Shown here piece after piece: positions 40,981 to 49,353 of a DNA stretch of 64,000 nt. The notes under the pieces were generated by a model that did no database searches, had not been told where the DNA came from, and saw nothing but the letters and a program-made list of their open reading frames with translations. Source of the stretch: Chloroflexota bacterium (GTDB taxonomy: Bacteria; Chloroflexota; Anaerolineae; Anaerolineales; VGOW01). How positions within the stretch are numbered: position 1 is the stretch's first letter; each line of letters opens with the position of its first letter. Made by a program: the position numbers and the translations under genes. Location of the stretch: the NCBI GenBank assembly GCA_016875735.1, contig VGOW01000010.1, forward strand, positions 16,001 to 80,000, in the 5' to 3' direction.

Positions 40981-42594
40981 ATGACGGCCATCGGCCTCGC
41001 CCCCCTCCGCGAAATCGCTCGCGCCATCGCCGCCGCGCGCGATCTCGACTCCACGCTCGATCTCGTCGCCCATAAAACCACCGAAGTGATGGGCGTGGAC
41101 TCGTGCACCATTTATCTGCTCGACCCCGATCACAAAACGCTCCGCCTCCGCGCCTCCACCGGCCTCGCCCGCCGCGCCGTGGGCCGCGCCACTCTCGCCA
41201 TCGGCGAAGGCCTCACCGGCCATGCCGTCCTCCACAACCGGCCCGCCTTCGCCAGCCACGCCCAATCCGACCCGCGATTCAAATTCGTGCCCCAAGCCGA
41301 CGAAAAGCAATTCACTTCCCTCCTCGCCGTGCCCATGATCCGCGAACAGATGCCCATCGGCGCGATGAACGTGCAAACCTTTGGCCCGCACGATTACACC
41401 CCCGACGAAATCGAGCTGCTCGCGCTCATCGGCGATCTGGCCGCAGGCGCGCTCGACAAAGCCGCCCTGCACGACAACATGGAGCGACAACTCAACGAGA
41501 TGACTGCGCTCGCCCGCGTCAGCGAAGCGGTCACCTCGCCGATCTATCTCGACGAAATGCTCGATGTCGTCACCGAAATGGCGGCCAAAGTGATGGGCGC
41601 CGCCGTGTGCTCCGTGTTCCTCGTCAACGAAACCACTGGCGATCTCGAAATGCACTCGGCTCGCCGCGCCGACCGCGCTTACGCCCCACGTCCGCCCATG
41701 CCCATCGGCGAAGGAATCTCCGGACGAGTTGTCGCCACCGGCCAACCCATCACCGTCGCCGACGTGCGCACCGACCCGCGCTACCTCAACACCGAACTGG
41801 CCCGCGCCGAAGGCCTCGTCTCCATGCTCTCCGTGCCGCTCATCGTGCGCGAAAAAGTGATCGGCGTGCTCAACTGCTTCACCGCCGAGCCGCGCGAATT
41901 CACGCCGGAGCAAATCGCCCTCTTTTCCACCCTCGCCAACCAAACCGCGCTCGCGCTCGAAAACGGGCGACTCGTCACCAACGCCGCCATCGTACGCGAA
42001 ATGCACCACCGCATCAAAAACAATTTGCAAACCGTCGCCATGCTCATGCGCTTGCAAGTGGCCGAGGCGAACGGCGAACTCACCGCTCGCGACGTTCTGC
42101 ATCAATCCATCAACCGCATTCAATCCATCGCCGCCGTGCACGAAGCCCTCTCGGAACAAGGCTTCCGAATGGTGGATGTGAAAGACGTGATCGAACGCAT
42201 CAGCCGGATGGTGGCCCAAAACATGATCCCGCCGGGCAAGTCGATCTCGATTCATGTGGGCGGCGACTCTGTCACCCTGCCCTCTCGGCCGGCCACCTCC
42301 CTCGCCCTCGTCGTCAACGAACTTTTGCAGAACGCGCTCGAACACGCCTTCATCGGGCGCAACACTGGCCGGGTGACAATCACCCTCGCCCCCACCCCCG
42401 ATCACCATCTCATCACCGTCGCCGATGACGGCGTGGGCCTGCCCTCCGAAATTCCATCCTCGCTCGGCCTCGAAATCGTGGAAACGCTGGTGCGCGACGA
42501 TCTCAAAGGCAAACTCAAACTCAAGCACGGCAAGCGTGGCGCAGTGGCCGAAATCCGCCTGCCCCGCCGCGCCGCCGGATGGGAGCAGGAATGA
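40981..42594 (+). CDS. Sensor kinase with two GAF domains and a HisKA_2 core
   Basis: This 537-residue soluble protein has GAF1 (about residues 15-165), GAF2 (about 180-330) and a HisKA_2/HATPase module. The phospho-acceptor is in MHHRIKNNLQTVAML near residue 340, the N box in LALVVNELLQNALEHAFIG, and the G1 box in VADDGVGLP. There is no membrane segment, so it senses a cytoplasmic ligand or light through GAF. Cys residues in the GAFs (VDSCTIYLLD, AAVCSVFLVN) do not match a bilin site clearly. Its stop overlaps the start of the ANTAR regulator (ATGA), so they form a two-component pair controlling RNA antitermination. Confidence 0.93.
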   Translation: MTAIGLAPLREIARAIAAARDLDSTLDLVAHKTTEVMGVDSCTIYLLDPDHKTLRLRASTGLARRAVGRATLAIGEGLTGHAVLHNRPAFASHAQSDPRFKFVPQADEKQFTSLLAVPMIREQMPIGAMNVQTFGPHDYTPDEIELLALIGDLAAGALDKAALHDNMERQLNEMTALARVSEAVTSPIYLDEMLDVVTEMAAKVMGAAVCSVFLVNETTGDLEMHSARRADRAYAPRPPMPIGEGISGRVVATGQPITVADVRTDPRYLNTELARAEGLVSMLSVPLIVREKVIGVLNCFTAEPREFTPEQIALFSTLANQTALALENGRLVTNAAIVREMHHRIKNNLQTVAMLMRLQVAEANGELTARDVLHQSINRIQSIAAVHEALSEQGFRMVDVKDVIERISRMVAQNMIPPGKSISIHVGGDSVTLPSRPATSLALVVNELLQNALEHAFIGRNTGRVTITLAPTPDHHLITVADDGVGLPSEIPSSLGLEIVETLVRDDLKGKLKLKHGKRGAVAEIRLPRRAAGWEQE

Positions 42595-43154
42595 AGATAC
42601 TGATCGCCGACGACGAATCGATCATCCGACTCGGGCTGAAGGCCATGCTGGCCGAAATAGGGCACGAGGTGGCGATGGCCTCCGATGGCCGCGAGGCGTT
42701 GAAACTCGCCCACCAAAAGCGATATGGTTTTGCTATCTTCGATGTGAAGATGCCCTTCACCGACGGGCTGGAGGCCGCCCGGGCTCTCTACCGTTATCGC
42801 CCCACGCCTATCCTTCTGCTCACGGCCTTCGGCGACAAAGAGCTGATCGAGCGCGCGGCGCAGCTGCCGATACAAGGCTATCTCATCAAGCCAGTGGTCG
42901 AAGAGCAGTTGGCGGCCTCCATCGAAGTGGCCCTTCGGCGGTTCGAGGAGAGTCAGGCCGCCGCCGCGAAAACGGCTGAACTCGAAGAGTCGATTGAAAC
43001 GCGAAAGATCGTCGAACGCGCCAAAGGGGTTTTGATGAATGGCGGCCTCGCCGAGGAAGAGGCTCATCAGCAATTGCAGAAGGCGGCGAGAGATCAACAG
43101 ATCACTCTGCGGCAAGCCGCCGAGTCGATTCTCAAATCGAAGGGGAAACCGTAG
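42591..43154 (+). CDS. Response regulator with ANTAR RNA-binding domain
   Basis: The 187-residue protein has a receiver domain (MKILIADDESIIRLGLKAML, phospho-Asp in FAIFDVKMPFTDG, LLLTAFGD, LIKP) and a C-terminal ANTAR domain (ETRKIVERAKGVLMNGGLAEEEAHQQLQKAARDQQITLRQAAESI). ANTAR proteins bind paired hexaloop hairpins in leader RNAs and stop termination, often in nitrogen or ethanolamine genes. ATG 42591 overlaps the kinase stop. The target RNAs are unknown. Terminator-bearing leaders in this window, notably that before the LysE-glnA genes, are worth testing. Confidence 0.93.
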   Translation: MKILIADDESIIRLGLKAMLAEIGHEVAMASDGREALKLAHQKRYGFAIFDVKMPFTDGLEAARALYRYRPTPILLLTAFGDKELIERAAQLPIQGYLIKPVVEEQLAASIEVALRRFEESQAAAAKTAELEESIETRKIVERAKGVLMNGGLAEEEAHQQLQKAARDQQITLRQAAESILKSKGKP

Positions 43155-43177
43155 CCGACGAACAAAGGTGAGCGCAC

Positions 43178-43705
43178 TTGCGCCGAATCGACCGACGCCT
43201 CAAGTTATCGGTTTTGTTTGCCGTCACCATCGGCGGCGCAGTTTGCGCCTGCGCGTTGGCCGGAAGCCGCGCCGCGCAAAAACTGTTGGGGCGCGATCGG
43301 CCCCCGCTCGCCTTCGACGCTACCCCCACCAACAAAGGCGACATCTATCTCGTCAACACCGGCGGTCTGCTCTACACCTCGTCGGCCATCACCCGCACGA
43401 CCGACGACGAGTGTTGCGCCGCGTGGTCGCCCGACGGCGCGCGAATCGCATTCGTCTCCCACCGCGACGGCAACGATGAAATCTATGTGATGAACGCGGA
43501 TGGCGCGGGGCAAACGCGGCTCACCGACGACGAAGCAACGGATACTGATCCCGTGTGGTCGCCCGACGGCGCGCACATTGCCTTCATCTCCAATCGCAAC
43601 GGCGATGAGAATATCTATGTGATCAGTATTGAGAATGGGAACAGCGTCGGGCTTCTTCGCCTCACCAACAGCACCGGAAACGCAAGCCCGGTGTGGAGAC
43701 CGTAG
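43178..43705 (+). CDS. PD40/TolB-like beta-propeller exported protein
   Basis: The 175-residue protein begins with a signal or anchor ([20 protein letters not shown]) and has two clear PD40 repeats, [31 protein letters not shown] and [28 protein letters not shown], plus a third partial ending in SPVWRP. The start is a TTG at 43178, 23 nt after the ANTAR gene, so it may be in the same operon. It is short for a full propeller and probably pairs with others or is a fragment. Function unknown. Confidence 0.7.
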   Translation: MRRIDRRLKLSVLFAVTIGGAVCACALAGSRAAQKLLGRDRPPLAFDATPTNKGDIYLVNTGGLLYTSSAITRTTDDECCAAWSPDGARIAFVSHRDGNDEIYVMNADGAGQTRLTDDEATDTDPVWSPDGAHIAFISNRNGDENIYVISIENGNSVGLLRLTNSTGNASPVWRP

Positions 43706-43711
43706 AGAGCA

Positions 43712-44698
43712 TTACGCTGTTTGCAGGCTTCGATGAATCTTCAACACATCGGTGAGAATGGCGAAGCCGGTAGCCTTGCCGCCTGCGCCCGCGCCCATCA
43801 GCGTTACCTCGCCAATGGCTTCGGTGGTGAACGTGAGGGCGTTCATCCCGCCGCCCACCAATGCCAACGGGTCGGTGAGGGGAATGCGGGTGGGGCGCAC
43901 GCTGGCGGCCACCCCGTGGCCATGCCGGATCACTTGCGCGATCAGCTTCCAGCGTTGGCCTTCGGCCTTCGCCTCATCGATCATCTCGGCGGTGATGCCG
44001 GTGATCCCCTCGCGATCCACATCGTTCACTCGCAGGTCGCCGCCCATCATGGTGTTGGCGAGGATGACTGCTTTCGCCGCCGCGTCCCAACCTTCGACGT
44101 CGCCGGTCGGGTCGGCTTCGGCGTAGCCCATCGTTTGCGCCGTCGCCAGCGCATCGGCGTACGAGCCGCCTGCCTCCATTTGCGAGAGGATGAAATTGGT
44201 GGTGCCGTTGACGATGCCGCGCACGGAGCGCACGCCAGCGGCGGCCAGCGTTTCGAGTCCCAGCACCATCGCGGGCGTGCCGCCCATCACCGTGCCTTCG
44301 AAGCGAAACTGCGCGCCGTTCGCTTTTGCCAGCGCGGCCAGTTCACGATAGGCCACCACCAGCGGGCCTTTGTTGGCCGTGACCACATGCTTGCCCGCGC
44401 TCAGCGCCTTTCGGCAATGCTGCAGGCCCGCACCGCCGGTTTGCGCCTCGGTGGGGGTCAGCTCCACGATCACGTCCGCGCCTGCGATGGCGGCGTCCAC
44501 CGGGTTCGGGTGAGGAGCAAAGACGATGTCCCGGCTGAGATCGACGCCCTCAGAATCAAGCGCCGCGCCGCGTGTCGTGATGATCGCCGTCACTTGTGGA
44601 GCAAAGCCATCATCCGCCGCGAGGGCCTCTCGGCGAGTGGTGAGCAGATCCACAAACCCACGCCCCACGTTGCCAAAGCCAATCAATGCGATTTTCAT
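43712..44698 (-). CDS. hom: Homoserine dehydrogenase (short form, no ACT domain)
   Basis: This enzyme reduces aspartate semialdehyde to homoserine for threonine and methionine. The 328-residue protein has the Rossmann start MKIALIGFGNVGRGFVDLL, VVTANKGPLV, FEGTVMGGTPAM, and the signature GIVNGTTNFILSQM with the downstream GYAEADPTGDVEGWDAAAKAVILANTMMG carrying the catalytic Asp and Lys. It lacks the C-terminal ACT domain of the longer enzymes, so threonine feedback through ACT is not expected. It is convergent with the PD40 gene. Confidence 0.95.
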   Translation of the reverse strand: MKIALIGFGNVGRGFVDLLTTRREALAADDGFAPQVTAIITTRGAALDSEGVDLSRDIVFAPHPNPVDAAIAGADVIVELTPTEAQTGGAGLQHCRKALSAGKHVVTANKGPLVVAYRELAALAKANGAQFRFEGTVMGGTPAMVLGLETLAAAGVRSVRGIVNGTTNFILSQMEAGGSYADALATAQTMGYAEADPTGDVEGWDAAAKAVILANTMMGGDLRVNDVDREGITGITAEMIDEAKAEGQRWKLIAQVIRHGHGVAASVRPTRIPLTDPLALVGGGMNALTFTTEAIGEVTLMGAGAGGKATGFAILTDVLKIHRSLQTA

Positions 44699-44796
44699 GG
44701 AAATGTCCTCATGCCTGCAACAAAACTTTTACGCACATTTCAGGGTAAACCTCGCAAATTATACTGGCACAGAGCGCGAGGCGCAGGCATTGGTGC

Positions 44797-44825
44797 TTGT
44801 GTTCAAATCCATTTTTCTCTACAAT
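44797..44825 (+). promoter_or_regulatory. Promoter of the Flp pilin gene
   Basis: TTGTGT (44797-44802), a 17-nt spacer and TACAAT (44820-44825). The expected start near 44832 leaves about 44 nt before ATG 44876. The rest of the 177-nt hom-pilin gap holds nothing else clear. Confidence 0.75.
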
Positions 44826-44875
44826 GTGGTGGGTATATTCGGGGTAGACAGACATCGAAAGGAGGTGAGCCAATC

Positions 44876-45022
44876 ATGCGGTTGCTCCCGCAACAGAACG
44901 GGCAGGGACTTATTGAGTACGCACTGATTATTAGTCTGGTAGCCATCGTGGTGATGGCGTTATTACTTCTGTTTGGCCCTGCCATTGGCAACGTCTTTTC
45001 CAACATCATCGTTAACTTCTGA
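44876..45022 (+). CDS. Flp/Fap-type pilin subunit
   Basis: This 48-residue protein is a Flp pilin of the Tad (type IVb) system: a short basic leader, then GQGLIEYALIISLVAIVVMALLLLFGPAIGNVFSNIIVNF, with the conserved Gly-x-x-Leu-Ile-Glu-Tyr where prepilin peptidase cuts and Glu+5 is kept. A strong AGGAGGTGA ribosome site lies 7 nt upstream. It stands alone with its own promoter and terminator, so the assembly genes are elsewhere. Confidence 0.92.
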   Translation: MRLLPQQNGQGLIEYALIISLVAIVVMALLLLFGPAIGNVFSNIIVNF

Positions 45023-45040
45023 GCATCATGTCACACGCAG

Positions 45041-45066
45041 AAGCCTCATCGCTCGATGAGGCTTTT
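45041..45066 (+). terminator. Terminator after the Flp pilin gene
   Basis: AAGCCTCATCG and CGATGAGGCTT are exact complements, and TTTTGTGTTTT follows. Confidence 0.9.
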
Positions 45067-45080
45067 GTGTTTTATCGCCG

Positions 45081-45809
45081 GTGAACGCGCTTCGCAAACA
45101 TCTCACCCGTCTTTGGCTTACCATCCGCCACCAATGGCTAGGCCGCCGCTACCGCCGCCTCGTGATCGAACACACTGACGGCCTGCCGTTCCTCATCCTG
45201 CCCGATGTGTTCAACCCGGTGCTCTTTCGCACCGGAGAAATTCTTGCGCGCGCGATGGCGGCGCTTTCGATTCAATCGGCAGATGCGCTCGATTTGGGCG
45301 CCGGCTCCGGCATCGTGGCTGTGTTCGCCGCCCGAGCCGGAGCCCGCGTGGTCGCCGTCGATGCGAACCCCTCCGCCGTCCGCTGCGCCAAAATCAATGC
45401 CCTCCTCAACGGCTTCGACGATAGAATTGAAGTGCGACTCGGCGATCTCTTCGATCCTGTGTCGGGCCAGCGCTTCGATTACGTTTTCTTCAACCCACCG
45501 TTCTATCGCGGCCAGCCCAAAGATCATCTCGACATGGCTTGGCGCGGCGAGAAGGTGCTCGAACGATTCGTCGCCGGGTTGGGCGAACACCTCACTGCCA
45601 AAGGGCAGGCCGTCATCGTCCTCTCCACCGATGGCGACTGGCGAGCCGCGCTCGACGCGCTGGCCGCCAACGGCTTCGCGCACTCCATCCTCGCCCGCCA
45701 CAACTTCGGCAACGAAATCATCACCGTCTATTTGATCACTCAACAATCTTCGCGCTCACCTTCACCCATTTCGCGACTCATCGTTCATAGCTCATCGTTC
45801 ATCGGTCGA
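45081..45809 (+). CDS. Class I methyltransferase (NPPF type), fused in frame to the next gene
   Basis: The frame from GTG 45081 has SAM motif I (DALDLGAGSGIVAVFAARAGARVVAVDANPSAVR) and DYVFFNPPFYRGQP, the NPPY/F signature of methylases acting on glutamine or nucleic-acid bases. After about residue 230 the family part ends (NEIITVYLITQQ) and the frame continues through SSRSPSPISRLIVHSSSFIGR, encoded by a TCATCGTTCATAGCTCATCG repeat, straight into the B12-binding domain that starts at ATG 45810. No stop codon separates the two genes. The target of the methylase is unknown. Confidence 0.75.
45768..45803. repeat. CATCGTTCATAGCTCATCG repeat at the methyltransferase-radical SAM junction
   Basis: Direct copies of TCATCGTTCAT replace the expected intergenic region and keep both genes in one frame. 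Confidence 0.7.
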
Positions 45810-47209
45810 ATGATCATCCTCTACAACCCACAATCCTCTGCCAATCGCAAGCCTGTCCTGCCATTCTCTCTTCTCGCTCTCGGCTCCGCGCTGGAAGGCA
45901 AACATGACTATTGCATCGTCGATGGCAACCTCGAACCCGATCCTCTCGCCAAACTCCTACCCTTGATCTCTAGCGACCCATCGCCGATTCTCGGCGTCAC
46001 CGTGATGCCCGGACCGCAGTTGCAGCAAGCCGCGCCCCTCTGCCGCGAACTCAAACGTCGCCACCCAAATCTCACCATTGTCTGGGGCGGATACTTCCCC
46101 ACCCAACACGCCGACGTGTGCCTGCGTTCCGGCTTCGTCGATCACGTCATTCGCGGGCACGGCGAACTGGCTTTCCTCGAATTGGCGGAAAACATTAGCC
46201 GTCAGCCACCCGGCCACCCGGCCACCCAACCTCCTTCCCCCTCCACGCATCCCCATCGAGCGATACATTCGCAAAACGTTTCTCGGCTCGCGCACCCTCA
46301 GCTATCACTCTTCCTATTGGCTGCCCATTCTTCTGCAACTTCTGCGCCGTCGTCAACATGGTCAACGGCAAATGGTATCCGCAAACCGCCGCGCAAGTGG
46401 CCGATGCAGCAACAATGTACGCCGACCGTTGGCAAGTGAACGCCGTCGAGTTCTACGACAACAATTTTTTCGTCAGCGAGGCGCGCACCGCCGAGTTCGC
46501 CGAGCGCATCGCGCCGCTGAAGATCCGCTGGTGGGGCGAGGCGCGTATCGACACCCTGCTCAAATACTCGCCGCGCTCGTGGCGGCTCATGCGCGACTCC
46601 GGTTTGCGAATGGTGTTCATGGGCGCCGAGTCTGGCTCCGCCGAAACGCTCAAACGCATGGACAAAGGCGGCGCCCTGTCGCCGGAGAAAACTTTGGAGA
46701 TCGCCCGCCTCATGCGCGAGCACGGCATCGTCCCCGAATTCTCGTTCGTGCTCGGCAACCCGCCCGATCCCGAAGCCGACATCCGCCACACCCTCGAATT
46801 CATCCGCCGAGTCAAAACAGTCAACCCCCTCGCCGAGATCATTCTCTACCTCTACACCCCCGTGCCGCTCGCGGGCGATCTGTACGACAACGCGCAGGCC
46901 TCCGGCTTTCACTTTCCGCAAACGCTCGACGAATGGATCAGCCCCACGTGGGCCAACTTCGCTCAACGCCGTTCCGCGACTCTGCCGTGGATGAAACAAC
47001 CGCTGTGGGATCAACTGCGCGACTTCGAACGCGTGCTCAACGCCTATTACCCCACCGCCACCGATGCCAAACTAAACGGCGCGCGGCGAACGTTGCTCCG
47101 CGCCGCCTCCGCGTGGCGCTACCACTTGCGTTTCTATCGATTCCCATTCGAACTCCGCGCCCTCCATCGTGTCCTCGCCTACCAACGCCCCGAAACCTCC
47201 GGCTTCTGA
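45810..47209 (+). pseudogene. B12-binding radical SAM protein gene broken by two frameshifts
   Basis: The first part (MIILYNPQSSANRKPVLPFSLLALGSAL, then TIVWGGYFPTQHADVCLRSG and VIRGHGELAFLELAE) is a B12-binding domain. The radical SAM core should follow as IERYIRKTFLGSRTLSYHSSY, in frame 1, then GCPFFCNFCAVVNMVNGKWY with the Cx3Cx2C cluster motif, in frame 2. The first shift lies between about 46195 and 46255, where CACCCGGCCACCCGGCCACCC repeats occur. The second is an extra T at 46317-46318, just before the cluster motif. From 46319 to 47209 the frame is intact (FMGAESGSAETLKRM, YLYTPVPLAGDLY). Either a young pseudogene or assembly error. Confidence 0.8.
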
Positions 47210-47210
47210 T

Positions 47211-47268
47211 TCTCCCCCTCCCCTGCGCGTGATTCTTGCGCGGGGGAGGAGCCGGGGGTGGGGGTGAG
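47211..47268. repeat. GC-rich palindromic repeat before the methyltransferase fragment
   Basis: CCCCTCCCCTGCGCGTG and TTGCGCGGGGGAGG are near-complements. Same family as 3631-3687. Confidence 0.7.
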
Positions 47269-47540
47269 AGCCGCCTACGATTTCCTCGCCCCCCTCTACG
47301 ACTCTCAACTCGACTCCGCGCAATGGGTGCGCCGCCGACTCTGGTATCGACTCGACGCTCTTTTTCCACCCCGCTCGCTCGTCCTCGATGTCACTGCCGG
47401 AACCGGCCTCGACGCCATCCATCTGGCCGCGTGCGGAGTCCACGTCATCGCCTGCGACATTTCGCCCAACATGCTCGCCGAGCTGCGCGCCAAGAATCCC
47501 ATGATCGAAACACGCCTCGCCGACTTCCATCATTTGAAAT
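47258..47540 (+). pseudogene. 5' fragment of a methyltransferase gene
   Basis: The frame gives VRAAYDFLAPLYDSQLDSAQWVRRRLW and SAM motif I in SLVLDVTAGTGLDAIHLAACGVHVIACDISPNMLAELR, then ends its family match at IETRLADFHHL. Only about 93 residues remain of a protein expected to exceed 200. The break coincides with an ATTTGAAATTTGAATTTCGC repeat (47534-47556). Confidence 0.72.
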
Positions 47541-48476
47541 TTGAATTTCGCAATTTTAAGTTTGTTGGGGTTGCGCGTGTTTCATTTGTGGGCGCGCACA
47601 CTGCAAGCCATTGCCGCCGAAAACAGAAACGCGCCCTTCGACGCTATTCACGCCTTTTGGGCCGACGAACCGGGATGGGTAGCGGCGCTGGCCGGGAGCC
47701 GACTCGGCGTCCCGACCGTGATCAGCATCGCGGGCGGGGAACTGATCGGGTTGCGCGACATCGGTTACGGCGCGCAGTTGCTTCCGGGTCGAAGGGCGCT
47801 GATCCATTGGGGACTCCGCCGCGCCGATCATGTCACTGCCGGCTCACGATATCTGCTGAACATCGCCCACTCGCATTTGCCGCAGAGGCAATGGCGCAAA
47901 CTGAGTCTCGCGCCGTTGGGTGTGGATACTTCTCTCTTCTCCCCTCCCCCGTCCGCGAAACGGACGGGGGAGGGGTCGGGGGTGGGGGCCATCGTACTCA
48001 ACGTCGGCTCGCTCACGCCAGTGAAAGATCAAGAGACTCTGCTCCGCGCGATGGCGAAGATTCCGCCAGCGCGTTTGCGAATCGCGGGCAGTGGGCCGCT
48101 CAAGACTCGGTTGAACGAACTGGCAAAGGCTCTGGGGATCGAAGGACGAGTCGAGTTGCTCGGCGAGATCGATCACGGGCAGATGCCCGCCATGTATCGC
48201 GCCGCCGATGTGTTCGCGCAAGCCTCGCGGCACGAGGCGCAGGGAATGGCCGCGCTCGAAGCGGCGGCGTGCGGCTTGTCGGTGGTGGGCACAGCAGTGG
48301 GCGTCCTGCCGGAGATCGGGCGTGCCGTGCCGGTGGGAGACGCCGATGCGCTCGCGGATGCGATTCGGTTCGGGCTGAGTGGAGTCGGCGAGAGCGCGAG
48401 AGAAAAGGTTGTGGAGGAGTATTCGTTGGCGAGGGCGGTGGAGAGGTTCTTGAGGTTGTATTCGCCCCCACCCTAA
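47541..48476 (+). CDS. Glycosyltransferase family 4-like protein lacking its N-terminal part
   Basis: The 311-residue frame starts with a TTG in repeat sequence and enters the GT4 fold in mid-domain: HLWARTLQAIAAENRNAPFDAIHAFWADEPGWVAALAG. The C-terminal UDP/GDP-sugar domain is complete: NVGSLTPVKDQETLLRAMAK, VELLGEIDHGQMPAMYRAADVFAQASRHEAQGMAALEAAACGLSVVGT. About 80-100 N-terminal residues normally forming the first Rossmann half are missing. The repeat-coded insertion PPPSAKRTGEGSGVG (47941-47985) interrupts the linker. The gene probably arose by a deletion joining it to the methyltransferase fragment and may be inactive. Confidence 0.75.
   Translation: MNFAILSLLGLRVFHLWARTLQAIAAENRNAPFDAIHAFWADEPGWVAALAGSRLGVPTVISIAGGELIGLRDIGYGAQLLPGRRALIHWGLRRADHVTAGSRYLLNIAHSHLPQRQWRKLSLAPLGVDTSLFSPPPSAKRTGEGSGVGAIVLNVGSLTPVKDQETLLRAMAKIPPARLRIAGSGPLKTRLNELAKALGIEGRVELLGEIDHGQMPAMYRAADVFAQASRHEAQGMAALEAAACGLSVVGTAVGVLPEIGRAVPVGDADALADAIRFGLSGVGESAREKVVEEYSLARAVERFLRLYSPPP
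47941..47975. repeat. Perfect GC-rich hairpin inside the glycosyltransferase gene
   Basis: CCCCTCCCCCGTCCG (47941-47955) and CGGACGGGGGAGGGG (47961-47975) are exact complements around CGAAA, and TCGGGGGTGGGGG follows. The frame stays open. Confidence 0.88.
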
Positions 48477-48501
48477 CCCTCCCCCGCGATGCGGGAGAGG
48501 G
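48477..48501 (+). terminator. Hairpin after the glycosyltransferase gene
   Basis: CCCTCCCCCGC and GCGGGAGAGGG form an 11-bp stem with GAT loop, followed by GATATTGTTTA. It belongs to the GC-rich repeat family but is placed where a terminator would be. Confidence 0.55.
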
Positions 48502-48509
48502 GATATTGT

Positions 48510-49319
48510 TTATGGCAAAACTACTTCGTTCACCACAAAATCGTCGAAGCCCAACGCGCCGCCGCCGTTGGAATGACTCTGAACGTAGAAGCCATAAAAG
48601 CCTTCATCGAGCGACGAGTTGGTGAGCGTGAAAAGAAATTGATCGTTGGCGAAGAAGTGGAATGTGTGCTTCGCCATCCACACGGTCATTGTGTTTTCGG
48701 CGGGAGCGCCGGTGTGAATGGCCGGATACGTTTGCCAGTCTTTCAGCACGGTGGTGTTCACATCGTCCAGTCGTTCCACGCGGGCCGCTCCGGCGCAGTT
48801 GAATTTGTAAATGTATGAGTGGATAATCTGAGTCTCGTCGAATTGAGCGCGGAACATCACGCCGTATTCGTCGGCGCCCGGGCAGGCCACGGCGCGGGCG
48901 ATGACGCTGAGGCGTTGATCGCCGCCGGTGATGTCGGTGCGGACGACGAACCGCCACGAGTTGCCCTGCTTCGTCTCGACGTTCAGTTCGCCGTCCCGCG
49001 CTTCAAACTCCACAACGTCATCGGCGAACGTCCAAAACCAGCCGCTCGCGCCGTCGAATTTGTCGGAGTAAATTTCGTCGCCCACGCCGAGATTCGGATC
49101 GGGGGTTGCGGGAGCGGTGGGGGTAACGGCGGGCAGTGGCGTGGGTTGGGGGAATGGTGTGGCGCTGGCCGCCGGGAGAATGGGCACGGGCGTGGAGGTT
49201 GGCGGCGCGGCAGTGGCGGTGGGTTCGGGCGCAATGGTCGGCCTATCGGTGGCGAACCCGGCGCAAGCGGATAGGGCGAAGGCAAGAAGGGCGAGGAGGA
49301 TTCTGTGTCGAAGGATCAT
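48510..49319 (-). CDS. Lipoprotein with Pro/Thr linker and LamG-like domain
   Basis: The 269-residue protein has a lipoprotein signal with lipobox LSAC near residue 20, a linker of about 60 residues rich in Pro, Thr and Ala, then a beta-sandwich-like domain (YSDKFDGASGWFWTFADDVVEFEARDGELNVE to SNGGGALGFDDFVVNEVVLP) resembling concanavalin/LamG-like carbohydrate-binding folds. It is anchored on the outer face of the membrane. ATG 49319 is used as the signal peptide starts there. AAACTCCAAATTTC repeat words fill the gap to the E1 gene (49322-49360). Confidence 0.8.
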   Translation of the reverse strand: MILRHRILLALLAFALSACAGFATDRPTIAPEPTATAAPPTSTPVPILPAASATPFPQPTPLPAVTPTAPATPDPNLGVGDEIYSDKFDGASGWFWTFADDVVEFEARDGELNVETKQGNSWRFVVRTDITGGDQRLSVIARAVACPGADEYGVMFRAQFDETQIIHSYIYKFNCAGAARVERLDDVNTTVLKDWQTYPAIHTGAPAENTMTVWMAKHTFHFFANDQFLFTLTNSSLDEGFYGFYVQSHSNGGGALGFDDFVVNEVVLP

Positions 49320-49353
49320 TCCAAACTCCAAATTTCAAACTCCCAACTCGAAC

